Assembly (NCBI RefSeq): GCF_040111675.1
Contig: NZ_CP157794.1
Coordinates: 1,571,501-1,635,500, forward strand
Source: Salinarimonas sp.
GTDB lineage: Bacteria > Pseudomonadota > Alphaproteobacteria > Rhizobiales > Beijerinckiaceae
DNA: 64,000 nucleotides
Direction of reading: 5' to 3'
Position 1 is the first letter of the stretch. Each line of letters opens with the position of its first letter. Below the pieces are notes generated by a model that ran no database searches, was not told where the DNA came from, and saw nothing but the letters and a program-made list of their open reading frames with translations. The translations under genes and the position numbers were made by a program. Positions 1-8,408 of the stretch are shown in pieces.

Positions 1-117
1 GGTGAGCGCCTGCTCGCCGTCCTCCGCCTCGGTGATGCGGAAGGACAGGCCCTCCAGAATCCGGCGGGCGACCTTGCGGATCACCGCCGAGTCGTCGACC
101 ACGAGGCAGTGCTTCAT
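1..117 (-). CDS. cheY: CheY-type response regulator (N-terminal part, cut by window edge)
   Basis: Only the first 39 residues lie in the window; the gene continues past base 1. The visible part begins MKHCLVVDDSAVIRKVARRI, the typical start of a single-domain receiver, with the acidic pair D8-D9 that binds Mg2+ next to the phosphoryl site. The phosphoacceptor Asp is outside the window. It follows cheW on the same strand with 13 bases between them, so it is probably the cognate phosphate acceptor of the CheA encoded upstream. It could also be another stand-alone receiver of the same operon, because the discriminating C-terminal half is missing. Confidence 0.85.
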   Translation of the reverse strand, partial: MKHCLVVDDSAVIRKVARRILEGLSFRITEAEDGEQALT

Positions 118-130
118 GCGCTTTCTCCCG

Positions 131-622
131 TCAGGCCGCGCGGGCTTCGGCGTCGAAGGCGAGGACCGCGTCCACGTTCAGGATGATCAGCAGCCGGCCG
201 TCCAGGCGGTGCACGCCGTTCGACAGCTTCACCCAGCGCTGGTCCATGTGGACCGGGGCCGGCTCGTGCGTGTCGACGGAGAGCTTCATCACCTCGCCGA
301 CGGAATCGACGAGAAGGCCGTAGCTCTCGCCGCTGTGCTCCAGGCCGACCGCCATCTCGTCGCCGGAGGTCTCGCGATCGGGCAGGCCCAGACGGCGGCG
401 CAGGTCCACCGCCGTGACCACCTTGCCGCGCAGGTTCAAGAGCCCGGCGATCTCGCGCGGGGCCAGCGGCACGGCGGTGAGGGACGAGGCGATGAAGACG
501 TCGTGCACCCGGTCGATGGGCAGGCCGAACATCTGGTCGGCGACCATCACGGTGACGAATTCCTCCATCTCGCCGGAGGCGCGGCCGTCGCGCCCGGTCT
601 CGTTCGAATTGGCGGCGATCAT
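131..622 (-). CDS. cheW: Chemotaxis coupling protein CheW
   Basis: This 163-residue protein is the adaptor that joins chemoreceptors to the CheA kinase in polar arrays. A single CheW fold covers about residues 20-155, with the family signatures ADQMFGLPIDRVHDV, REIAGLLNLRGKVVTAVDLR and the closing GRLLIILNVDAVL. The length is normal for the family. The ATG at 622 overlaps the cheA stop by four bases (ATGA), which indicates translational coupling. The gene order cheA-cheW-cheY is that of a chemotaxis operon. Confidence 0.95.
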   Translation of the reverse strand: MIAANSNETGRDGRASGEMEEFVTVMVADQMFGLPIDRVHDVFIASSLTAVPLAPREIAGLLNLRGKVVTAVDLRRRLGLPDRETSGDEMAVGLEHSGESYGLLVDSVGEVMKLSVDTHEPAPVHMDQRWVKLSNGVHRLDGRLLIILNVDAVLAFDAEARAA

Positions 623-3456
623 GCGGCTTCTCCCAGGGAACGGGCGTCGGCGGCGCCGGTCTCGGCGAGCGCGGCGACGAGGCCCGAGCGATCGAACTTG
701 GCGACGAATTCCGAGATGCGCAGGCGACGCGCGCGATCGATCGCCTCGGGCGTCACGCCCGAGGAGAGCGCGATCACCGGCACGTCGTGCAGCCGCGCCT
801 GGGCGCGCACCGCCTCGACCAGCGCGAAGCCGTCGCGCCCGGGCATCTCGATGTCGGTGACGATGACGTCGATGCGCTTGTCGGCGGCGAGCACCTGCAG
901 CGCCTCCTCCGTCGAGCCCGCCGTGATCACCTTGAAGCCCGCGGCCTTGAGCACCGGGGTGAGCATGTCGCGGAAGAACGGGCTGTCGTCGACCAGCAGC
1001 AGCGTGCGCGAGAGGCTCGCGATCTTCGGCGGCCCGCTCCGCGTCCAGTCCTCGTGCGCGAGCGGCAGGTAGTGGGCGACGTTGACGATCTCGGTGGCGC
1101 GCCCGCGCACCACGGCCGAGCCGACGAGGTCGGAGCGGTCGGCCACGAGCTCGATGTCGAGCACGTCGTCGACGATGTCGACGATCTCGTCGACCGCGAG
1201 CCCCATCGCCCGCTCGCCGTCGGAGAACACGACGAGAGCCTGGCTGCCCTCGGACTTGATCTGGATCGTCGGGTCGGCGGTGACGAGCGGCATCAGCTTG
1301 CCACGGTACTGGATCAGCGGACGCCCGCCGACCCACTCGATCTTGGTCGCGTCGATCTCCTCGAGGCGCGTGACCAGCGAGAGCGGCACCGCCTTGAGGC
1401 TCTCGCCGCCGCCGCGGAAGACGAGGAGCGTCACGGTCTCGACGTCGTTCGTCTCCTCCGTCTCGCCCATGTCCTCGAAGCCGAACTGCTGCTCGGCGGT
1501 GCCGGAGCCGACCATCTTGGCGACGCCGTTCGGGTCGATGATCAGCACCACGGCGCCGTCGCCGAGGATTGTGTTGCCGGAGAAGAGCGGGATGTGGCGC
1601 AGCTTCGTCGACATCGGCTTCACGACGATCTCTTCCGTGTGGAAGACGCCGTCGACGAGGATGCCGAAGCGCTGGCGGCCGACCTGGGAGACGACGACGA
1701 AGCCCTCGTCGCCCGGCCCGGCGTCGGCGCTGTCCATGCCGAGAACCTGGCTGGCCGGCACGATCGGCAGCAGCCGGTCGCGCAGGCGCAGCACCGGCGT
1801 GCCGTTGATGCGCTCGATCTGGTGGTCGGAGCCCTTCTTGACGCGCACGAGCTCGAGCACCGCCACCTGCGGGATGGCGTAGCGCTGGTCGCCGGCGGCG
1901 ACGATGAGCGCCGCGACGATGGCGAGCGTCAGCGGGATCTTGATGGTGAAGGTCGTGCCCTTGCCCTGCTCGGACACGATCTCGACCGTGCCGCCGATGA
2001 GCTCGATGTTCGTCTTGACGACGTCCATGCCCACGCCGCGGCCGGAGACCGCCGTGACCTGCTTGGCCGTCGAGAAGCCCGGGTGAAAGATGAACTTGGC
2101 GATCTGCGCCTCGCTCATCCGCTCGATCTCGGCCTCGCTGCCGAGCCCGCGATCGATCGCCTTCCTGCGGATGGCGTCGAAGTTCAGGCCCTTGCCGTCG
2201 TCCGAGATCTCGATCGTGATCGTGCCGCCTTCGTGATAGGCGTTGAGCCGGATCGTGCCGCGCTCGGACTTGCCGGACGCCCGGCGCTCGGCCGGCGTCT
2301 CGATGCCGTGATCCGCCGAGTTGCGGATCATGTGGGTCAGCGGGTCCTTGATGACCTCGAGCACCTGGCGGTCGAGCTCGGTGTCGGCGCCCTGCATGAC
2401 GAGCTCGATCTTCTTGTCGAGCTCGGAGGAGAGGTCGCGGATGATGCGCGGCAGCTTCTGCCAGGCCGTGCCGATCGGCTGCATGCGCGTCTTCATGACG
2501 CCTTCCTGCAGCTCCGCGGTGACGTGCGAGAGGCGCTGCAGCGGGACCTTGAAGCCGTTGTCCTCGTGGCGGCGCGCGATCTCGAGCAGCTGGTTGCGGG
2601 TGAGCACCAGCTCCGAGACCATCGTCATCAGGTGCTCGAGCGTGTCGACGTTGACGCGGATCGTCTGGACCTTGGTCACGTTGTCGCCCGACCCGGCGCC
2701 CTCGGAGGCCTCCTTCTCGGCGGCCTGGCCGTTGCGCGCCGCGGGCTTCGCCTCCGGCGTCGGCTCGGATTTCGCTTCGGCCCTGGCCTCGGCCTTCGGC
2801 GCGACGGGCGCGGCCTCGACCTTCGGCTCCGGGGCGGGCGCGGCTGCGGCGACCGGCTCCGGCGCGGGGGGCGGGGCGATGTCGTCGTCGGGGCCGGGCG
2901 CCTCGAGGAACGCGCGCTCCAGGTCGTCGAGCGAGACCTCGCCGGGCTTCAGCTCGCGCTCCAGCGCCTGCACGACCAGCGGGGGCTCGGGCTCGGGCTC
3001 GGGCGTCGCCGTGGCGGCGGGCGCCTCGGGCGCGGCCTCGGCGGCCGGCGCGGCGGCGTCCTCGGCGAGGAGGGCCGCCTCGTCGGCGGTGGACATCCGC
3101 TCGAGCTCGCCGATCAGGTCGACGTCCTCGCCCTCCGGCTCGGCCGCGGTGCGCTCGAGCTCGGCGAGGATCTCCTTGATCCGGTCGAGCGTCGCGAGGA
3201 TCAGCGTCACGGCGTTGGACGTGACGGGCAGGCCATCGCGGAAGCGGCCCATCAGGGTCTCGGCCGCATGCGCCAGGCTCTCCAGCCGCGGCAGGCCGAG
3301 GAACCCGCAGGTCCCCTTGATCGTATGGACCAACCGGAAGATGTTCGAGAGTATCTTCTCGTTGTTGGGGTCCTGCTCGAAGCGAACGAGCTCGACGTCG
3401 ACCGTATCGAGGTGCTCGCTCGTCTCGGTCAGGAATTCGCGAAGCAGTTCATCCAT
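619..3456 (-). CDS. cheA: Hybrid chemotaxis histidine kinase CheA with C-terminal receiver
   Basis: 945 residues from the ATG at 3456. A GTG six codons upstream (3474) is also open, but MDELLREFLTET is the usual CheA start. Domain order: P1/HPt with phospho-histidine H44 in LVHTIKGTCGFLG; a long Pro/Glu/Ala-rich linker (about 140-250) where P2 would be; the P3 dimerisation helices (VDTLEHLMTMVSELVLTRN); the P4 ATPase with HMIRNSADHG, DDGKGL and GRGVGMD boxes; then two successive CheW-like regions rather than one; and a C-terminal receiver (about 820-945) with phosphoacceptor D868 in VTDIEMPGRDGF. It autophosphorylates on H44 and passes phosphate to CheY, CheB or its own receiver, which may act as a phosphate sink. 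Separated from chpT by 135 bases on the same strand. Confidence 0.95.
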   Translation of the reverse strand: MDELLREFLTETSEHLDTVDVELVRFEQDPNNEKILSNIFRLVHTIKGTCGFLGLPRLESLAHAAETLMGRFRDGLPVTSNAVTLILATLDRIKEILAELERTAAEPEGEDVDLIGELERMSTADEAALLAEDAAAPAAEAAPEAPAATATPEPEPEPPLVVQALERELKPGEVSLDDLERAFLEAPGPDDDIAPPPAPEPVAAAAPAPEPKVEAAPVAPKAEARAEAKSEPTPEAKPAARNGQAAEKEASEGAGSGDNVTKVQTIRVNVDTLEHLMTMVSELVLTRNQLLEIARRHEDNGFKVPLQRLSHVTAELQEGVMKTRMQPIGTAWQKLPRIIRDLSSELDKKIELVMQGADTELDRQVLEVIKDPLTHMIRNSADHGIETPAERRASGKSERGTIRLNAYHEGGTITIEISDDGKGLNFDAIRRKAIDRGLGSEAEIERMSEAQIAKFIFHPGFSTAKQVTAVSGRGVGMDVVKTNIELIGGTVEIVSEQGKGTTFTIKIPLTLAIVAALIVAAGDQRYAIPQVAVLELVRVKKGSDHQIERINGTPVLRLRDRLLPIVPASQVLGMDSADAGPGDEGFVVVSQVGRQRFGILVDGVFHTEEIVVKPMSTKLRHIPLFSGNTILGDGAVVLIIDPNGVAKMVGSGTAEQQFGFEDMGETEETNDVETVTLLVFRGGGESLKAVPLSLVTRLEEIDATKIEWVGGRPLIQYRGKLMPLVTADPTIQIKSEGSQALVVFSDGERAMGLAVDEIVDIVDDVLDIELVADRSDLVGSAVVRGRATEIVNVAHYLPLAHEDWTRSGPPKIASLSRTLLLVDDSPFFRDMLTPVLKAAGFKVITAGSTEEALQVLAADKRIDVIVTDIEMPGRDGFALVEAVRAQARLHDVPVIALSSGVTPEAIDRARRLRISEFVAKFDRSGLVAALAETGAADARSLGEAA

Positions 3457-3591
3457 GGAGATATCTCGATCCACCAGAGGCTGGGCCGGGTTGGATCGAG
3501 AGTGCCGCGAAAGTCGTTTAAGTTCCGTTTCCTCTCGCGCCGAGGATCGTCTCTTCCGGACACGTGCGATGCTTAACGGAATTCAACCATT

Positions 3592-4236
3592 CTACGACGG
3601 CTCGGCGGTGATGGTGACCACGTCGCCGTCGAGCGCGAACCCGACCCCCATGCCAGCGGCGCGCGCTACCAATCCGGTATAGTACGCCTGGATCGCGTGA
3701 GCGTCGACGACCCCGTCCTCCGCCTCGCCGGCGACGAGGGCGGGAGCGTGGGTGGGCACGCGCGCCGCCTTGCCCTGGGCGCGCACCACGAAACGGGAGG
3801 CCTGCTCGTCGCCCTCCACCGTCACCGCGATCGTGCCGCCGCGCGGGATGCCCTGCGCGGCGATGACGACGAGGTTGAGCAGAAGCTTCACGCGGTTCTT
3901 CGGCAGGAGCATGCGCCGCGCGTCCCAGGTCAGCTGGGTGCGGTCGTCGTTGAAGAACCCCTTGGCCACCGTCTCGGCATCGCCGAGGTCGATCGCCGCG
4001 CCGGCCGAGCCGGCGGCGCCGAAGGCGATGCGGGCGAACTGGAGGCGGGCGGAGGCCTGGCGCGCGCTCTTGCGGATGAGGTCGAGCGCGAACTCCTTCA
4101 TCTCGGCGTCGCCGCCTTCCTCCTCCATCACCTCGAGGCCGTTCACGATCGCGCCCACGGGGCTGATCACGTCGTGGCAGACGCGCGAGCAGAGCAGAGC
4201 GGCGAGATCGAGGGAATCGAGCGAGACCGTGGCCAT
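3592..4236 (-). CDS. chpT: Histidine phosphotransferase ChpT
   Basis: 214 residues. ChpT is the cytoplasmic histidine phosphotransferase that carries phosphate from the hybrid kinase CckA to CtrA and CpdR in the alphaproteobacterial cell-cycle pathway. The N-terminal DHp-like helix contains LLCSRVCHDVISPVGAIVNG with phospho-acceptor H21. The rest is a degenerate ATPase-like fold with no nucleotide-binding boxes, as in the family (KNRVKLLLNLVVIAAQGIPRGG). The start at 4236 is preceded by GGAGG five bases upstream; a longer open frame to 4335 lacks such a site and shows no family similarity. It lies upstream of cheA on the same strand but is probably transcribed on its own. Confidence 0.93.
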   Translation of the reverse strand: MATVSLDSLDLAALLCSRVCHDVISPVGAIVNGLEVMEEEGGDAEMKEFALDLIRKSARQASARLQFARIAFGAAGSAGAAIDLGDAETVAKGFFNDDRTQLTWDARRMLLPKNRVKLLLNLVVIAAQGIPRGGTIAVTVEGDEQASRFVVRAQGKAARVPTHAPALVAGEAEDGVVDAHAIQAYYTGLVARAAGMGVGFALDGDVVTITAEPS

Positions 4237-4338
4237 GGGACCTCCGAGGGGCCTGTACCGGCGGAACCGGCGCGGATGCGATTCGGGCGCAGGAACGCCC
4301 ACGGTTCTTGGTAGCGGCGTGGCTGCGCCTTGCAAAGA

Positions 4339-4893
4339 TCAAGGCGATGCGCCGCGGCCGCTCGCCGGGTCGACGAGGCTTTCGCGCAACGCTTCCCAGG
4401 CGCCCTCGACCGTGGCGAGGGTCTCCGGCGCGCCGGTGAAGCGCGCGCGGCTCGCGGGATCGTGGAAGAGATAGAGCCGCCCTTCGACGACGGCGTAGAG
4501 GTCGGACCGGCCCTCGGCGAGGCGCCCCTGCGCGAGCGCGACCGGATCGTTGCCTCCGAGCCGCGGGAGGAAGCGCGCGGGCCCCGCCTCGAAGGCCGCC
4601 TGGTTCGCGGCGCTGGCGAAGCGCCAGGCTGCGCCGCGCCAGACGGTCTCGTGCGCGACGGCGCCGGGCTGCGGCCCGCCGGGAAGGAAGTACGTGACGG
4701 GGTCGAGGCCGTCGAGGGCGTATCCGGAGAGCGCGTGGAGCGGCACGCGCTCGGTCAGCCCGATGGGCGGCGGCAGAGCGGCGACCAGAGCCTCCCCTTG
4801 CGGTTCCGCGCGGGCGACGCCGGAAAGGCTCGGGGCGAGGGCCTGGGAAAGAACCAGCGCGCAGGCGATCAACGTTAACGCTCTGTTGTCCAT
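4339..4893 (-). CDS. Secreted YHS-domain protein
   Basis: 184 residues from the ATG at 4893, which has GGAAGAA about ten bases upstream. A cleavable signal peptide is evident (MDNRALTLIACALVLSQALA, cleavage probably after VARA). A YHS-type module follows: GYALDGLDPVTYFLPGGP, then WRGAAWRFASAANQAAFEAGPARFLPRLGG. YHS proteins are small periplasmic proteins suspected of metal binding; no Cys-rich metal motif is visible here. It is on the same strand as chpT, 102 bases upstream of it. The biological role is unknown. Confidence 0.75.
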   Translation of the reverse strand: MDNRALTLIACALVLSQALAPSLSGVARAEPQGEALVAALPPPIGLTERVPLHALSGYALDGLDPVTYFLPGGPQPGAVAHETVWRGAAWRFASAANQAAFEAGPARFLPRLGGNDPVALAQGRLAEGRSDLYAVVEGRLYLFHDPASRARFTGAPETLATVEGAWEALRESLVDPASGRGASP

Positions 4894-5033
4894 CTTGCTC
4901 GAATTCTTCCGTTCGAAAGCCGTCGTCGGCTCCCGCGGCCCGTTTTGGCCGCAAAGGCTCAACATCACGTCAATGCGCCCGCCTCTCCCGGGAGGGGCCT
5001 GCGCCGGGACCCGCAGAGAAAGAGAGAGAGACC

Positions 5034-5672
5034 ATGCGCGCCGCCACTCTCGCCGTCGTCCGCCTCGCGCCCTCCCTCCCGGCGGTCGCGGCCCTGATCC
5101 TCGCCCTCGCGCTGCTCGTCGCGCCGGGCGCCCTCCACGCCGCGCCCGGCGATCCGCGCGCCACGAACACGGACATGATGCGCCAGACCCAGACCTACAC
5201 GACGCAGGAGACGATCGAGGCGGGGCACCGCTTCTTCGGCTCGACGTCGCGCGGTCTCGCGCTCACGATCGAGCAGGCGGTGGCGCGCTGGGGTCAGCCC
5301 AACGGCTACATCCTCGGCCAGGAGGCGTCGGGCGCCTTCTTCGGCGGCCTGCGCTACGGCGAGGGCGTGCTCTACACCCGCAATGCCGGGCAGCGCCCGG
5401 TCTTCTGGCAGGGCCCCTCGCTCGGCTTCGACGTCGGCGGAGACGGGGCCCGCACGATGATGCTCGTCTACAACCTGCCCTCCACCGAGGCGCTCTACCG
5501 CCGCTTCGTCGGGCTCGACGGCTCGGCCTACCTCGTCGGCGGGGTCGGGATGACGGCGCTGATGGCGGACGAGATGGTGGTGGTTCCGATCCGCACCGGC
5601 GTGGGCGCGCGGCTCGGCCTCAACCTCGGATACCTCAAGTTCACCGCGCAGCCGACCTGGAATCCGTTCTGA
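5034..5672 (+). CDS. eipA: Periplasmic envelope integrity protein EipA (DUF1134)
   Basis: 212 residues with a signal peptide (hydrophobic stretch about 15-35, cleavage near LHAAPG). The mature part is one DUF1134 domain, marked by TTQETIEAGHRFFGSTSRGL, YGEGVLYTRNAGQRPVFWQGPS and GVGARLGLNLGYLKFT. Brucella EipA, of the same family, is a small beta-barrel protein of the periplasm needed for envelope integrity and cell division. The start follows an AGAGAGAGA purine run. It is monocistronic and ends in a GC-rich hairpin. Confidence 0.88.
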   Translation: MRAATLAVVRLAPSLPAVAALILALALLVAPGALHAAPGDPRATNTDMMRQTQTYTTQETIEAGHRFFGSTSRGLALTIEQAVARWGQPNGYILGQEASGAFFGGLRYGEGVLYTRNAGQRPVFWQGPSLGFDVGGDGARTMMLVYNLPSTEALYRRFVGLDGSAYLVGGVGMTALMADEMVVVPIRTGVGARLGLNLGYLKFTAQPTWNPF

Positions 5673-5678
5673 CGAAAA

Positions 5679-5720
5679 GGCGGACGCCGCAACGCTGGCG
5701 TCCGCCGCGCGTTTGCCTTA
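5679..5720 (+). terminator. Hairpin terminator after eipA
   Basis: Perfect 10-bp stem GGCGGACGCC (5679-5688) with GGCGTCCGCC (5697-5706) around an eight-base loop, starting seven bases after the eipA stop. The T-tract is poor (GCGCGTTTGCCTTAA), as is common in GC-rich genomes, so termination may be partial. Confidence 0.6.
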
Positions 5721-5757
5721 ATCCACGAATGCGGGTCCGTTATCCGGAAGGCGACGC

Positions 5758-7065
5758 GTGATCGAAGCCGCCATGTTCATCCTGCTGGGGTTCCTGGCGG
5801 CGACCTTCCTGGCGCTGCTGATGGTCCCGGCTCTCAACGCCCGTGCGGACCGGCTAGCCCGGCGCCGGCTGGAAGCGCAATTGCCGCGCTCGCTGGTGGA
5901 GCTCAACGCAGAGCGCGATCACCTGCGCGCCCAGCTCGCGCTCCGCGAGCGGCGCGTGGAGGAGCGGCTCGAGCGCACGCTCGCCGGCAAGCAGGCGGAC
6001 ATGGCCGAGCTCGGCCGCCGCGCGCTGCGGATCGACACGCTCGGCCGCGACCTCGCCGCCCGCGACGCGCGCATCGCCGATCTCGACGCCGATCTCGCCA
6101 AGACGCGTTCCACGCTCGCCGAGACGCAGGACGACCTGACCGAGACCCGCGGCGATCTCGCCGACACCCGCGAGGCCTTCACGCAGCTGAAGACGGCGCA
6201 GGCCGACCTGCAGGGCCGCCACGACCGCGCGCTCCAGGACGTCGACGCCAAGCGCATCGCCATCGCCGACCTCGAGACCCGCGTCGCCGTGCAGACCCAG
6301 CGCGGCGACGAGCTCGACAAGCGGCTCGCCCAGCGCAGCGCCGAGCTCGCGGCGGAGCGCACGGCCCATGGCGAGACGCGCGCGGCGCTCGGCGACGAGC
6401 AGGCCCGCGGCGAGGTGCTGGAGCGGCGCTTCGCGCAAGCGCGCGCCGAGGCCGACGCGAAGTCGGCGGAGGCCGCGGCGCTCGGCGTGGAATCCGGCGA
6501 GCTGCGCCAGGAGCGCGATCTCGCCCGCGCCATCGGCGAGGACGCGAACGCGGCGCTGGCCGCGGCGCAGGCGGCCGTCGCCCGGCTGGAGGCGCGGGTC
6601 GAGAGCCTCGTCGCCCGCGAGAAGTCGCTCGCCGGCGCGCACGAGAGCGCCCTGCGCGCGCTCAACGAGCGCATCGAGGTGCTCAAGGCCGAGAAGGGCT
6701 CGCTCGAGGGCGCGCTCTCGCTCGCCCGCCAGGAGCGCGCGCGGGCGCAGGGCGAGCTCGCGGCCCTGCGGGCGGCGCGGCCCGGTTCGGCGCGCGGCGG
6801 ACCGAAGCCGCAGGAGGAGCCCGCGCCCGTCGACGGCGCGAGCCTGGAGCGACGCGCCGAGGCGGTCGAGGCCGAGGTCAAGCGCGCGGCGGCGCGGCGT
6901 AGCGCGTCGGAGAAGGCGGGAGGCGCCGAGAAGGGTCGCCGCCGCGGCCCGGGTGACGGCGCCGATGCCCAGGCCTCGCCGAAGGTCGCCGCCGCGACGG
7001 AGACGGGGGAGGGCGCCGCTCAGTCCCGCGGCGTCTCGGGCTTGGGCGGCAGCGCCAGCAGGTAG
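5758..7065 (+). CDS. Membrane-anchored coiled-coil protein of unknown function
   Basis: 435 residues. A GTG start at 5758 is favoured by GGAAGG six bases upstream; an ATG lies five codons later. One N-terminal membrane segment (about residues 5-25) is followed by about 310 residues of charged heptads with repeated units such as STLAETQDDLTETRGDLADT, then a low-complexity Ala/Gly/Arg-rich tail. This is the architecture of an inner-membrane-anchored cytoplasmic coiled coil. No enzymatic domain is seen, and I do not recognise the family by name. The last 46 bases overlap tail-to-tail with the cytochrome gene on the other strand. Cell-envelope scaffolding is possible but unproven. Confidence 0.8.
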   Translation: MIEAAMFILLGFLAATFLALLMVPALNARADRLARRRLEAQLPRSLVELNAERDHLRAQLALRERRVEERLERTLAGKQADMAELGRRALRIDTLGRDLAARDARIADLDADLAKTRSTLAETQDDLTETRGDLADTREAFTQLKTAQADLQGRHDRALQDVDAKRIAIADLETRVAVQTQRGDELDKRLAQRSAELAAERTAHGETRAALGDEQARGEVLERRFAQARAEADAKSAEAAALGVESGELRQERDLARAIGEDANAALAAAQAAVARLEARVESLVAREKSLAGAHESALRALNERIEVLKAEKGSLEGALSLARQERARAQGELAALRAARPGSARGGPKPQEEPAPVDGASLERRAEAVEAEVKRAAARRSASEKAGGAEKGRRRGPGDGADAQASPKVAAATETGEGAAQSRGVSGLGGSASR

Positions 7066-7946
7066 GCGGCGATCGCCTCGCGGTCCTCCGCGGGAAGCTG
7101 CGCCGTGTTGTCGACGACGTGCGCCATCGTGCCGCCGATCACGTCGAATTCCGGCGTGAAGCCCGACGTGAGCAGCTCCACGATCTCGCCCTGCGTCCAG
7201 GAGCCGATGCCGGTCTCGTGCGGGGTGATGTTGGGGATGAAGCCGCGTCCCTCCGGGTTCGGTCCGCCGGCGAAGCGCCGCTCCTCCTCGATCGCGCCGA
7301 GGAGGTTGCGCGGCGAATGGCACTCGGCGCAATGCGCCGGCCCCTCGACGAGATAGGCGCCGCGCGCGAGGAGCGGGTCCATGCCCTCGGGCGCGACGAA
7401 TTCCGCACCGTCGAGATAGGCGAGCTTCCACAGCCCGAGCCCGCGGCGCAGGTTGAAGGGGAAGGCCAGATCGTGCTCGGGCGCGACGCCGTCCACCGGC
7501 TTGAGCGTCATCAGGAAGGCGTGGAGGTCCCGCAGGTCCGCCGCCGACATGCGCTGGTAGGAGGTGTAGGGGAAGGAGGGATAGTAGTGCTCCCCCTCAG
7601 GCGAGACGCCCCCGCGCATGGCCCGCACGAATTGCGGCGTCGTCCAGCCGAACATGCCGTCGCGCGAGGGGGAGAGGTTGGGCGCGTAGAAGACGCCGTA
7701 GTCGGTCTCGAGCGCGAGGCCGCCGCCGAGGAGCAGGGGGTCGTCCTGGTCCGGCGTCGCATGGCAGGAGGCGCAGCCGCCGGCCCAGAACAGCCGCTCG
7801 CCGTTCGCGAGATCGGTCTCGCCGCCCGGCACGCGCTCGAGGCCGGCCGCGTGCAGGTCGGGCTCCGAGAGCATGAAGAAGGCCGTGACGCCGAGGACGA
7901 CCAGCGTCACGACCACGACAGCGGTCTTCTGGAGCGCGTCGAGCAT
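7020..7946 (-). CDS. Membrane-anchored dihaem cytochrome c
   Basis: 308 residues. An uncleaved or signal-anchor helix (about 8-27) precedes two class I cytochrome c domains, each with one haem site: CASCH near residue 58 and CAECH near 200. The second domain has the run SPRNLLGAIEEERRFAGG and GFIPNITPHETGIGSWT, typical of dihaem cytochromes that serve periplasmic dehydrogenases (alcohol or gluconate dehydrogenase cytochrome subunit type). No dehydrogenase is adjacent, so the electron donor is unknown. It lies nine bases downstream of a cytochrome c' gene, in the same operon. Confidence 0.9.
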   Translation of the reverse strand: MLDALQKTAVVVVTLVVLGVTAFFMLSEPDLHAAGLERVPGGETDLANGERLFWAGGCASCHATPDQDDPLLLGGGLALETDYGVFYAPNLSPSRDGMFGWTTPQFVRAMRGGVSPEGEHYYPSFPYTSYQRMSAADLRDLHAFLMTLKPVDGVAPEHDLAFPFNLRRGLGLWKLAYLDGAEFVAPEGMDPLLARGAYLVEGPAHCAECHSPRNLLGAIEEERRFAGGPNPEGRGFIPNITPHETGIGSWTQGEIVELLTSGFTPEFDVIGGTMAHVVDNTAQLPAEDREAIAAYLLALPPKPETPRD

Positions 7947-7955
7947 GAGCCCTCG

Positions 7956-8408
7956 TCAGTTGTCGAGGCGGAAATCCGTGTGGCAGGTGCGGCAGGATTG
8001 GGTGGCCGTGCCGAAGGCGGCCTGGAAGGTCGTCGCGTCCGTCGTCTGCTCGAGGCCGGCTGCGGCGGCGTCGCCCCATTCCGTGAACAGCACGACGAAC
8101 CGCTCCTTGTCCTCCCAGATCGCGGGGGAGGCCTCGGTATCGCCGCCGGTCTCCGTGCCGTCGGGGAACAGGTCCGGCATCCGCTCGGAGGCGTCGACGT
8201 AGACCACGAAGGCGTTGCGCGCGGCGTCGAGGTCGAAGGGCCGCTCGCCGCGGACCATCTGCACGCCGGTGCGGGTGGCGTCGCCGACGCCCTTCATGAT
8301 CTCCTGGCGCTCGGCGATGGGATCGCCCTGCGCGACGACGATGGCGGGGCCGAAGGCGACGGCCGCGAGGCCGAGCGTGGCGACGAGACGGGTCAGGCGG
8401 TGCGTCAC
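7956..8408 (-). CDS. Cytochrome c' (class II cytochrome c)
   Basis: 150 residues with a signal peptide ending around VVAQG. The mature protein has the four-helix cytochrome c' pattern (IAERQEIMKGVGDATRTG near the N-terminus) and a single C-terminal haem site SCRTCHTDFR (CRTCH) close to the end, as in class II cytochromes. These proteins bind NO or CO, or act as electron carriers, in the periplasm. The GTG start at 8408 is supported by GGAGGGG eight bases upstream. First gene of a pair with the dihaem cytochrome. Confidence 0.88.
   Translation of the reverse strand: MTHRLTRLVATLGLAAVAFGPAIVVAQGDPIAERQEIMKGVGDATRTGVQMVRGERPFDLDAARNAFVVYVDASERMPDLFPDGTETGGDTEASPAIWEDKERFVVLFTEWGDAAAAGLEQTTDATTFQAAFGTATQSCRTCHTDFRLDN

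Noticed and set aside
787..3576. Plus-strand open frame of 929 codons opposite cheA
   Set aside because: It is antisense to cheA, and its His/Asp/Arg/Gly-rich composition is a by-product of high GC in the third codon position.
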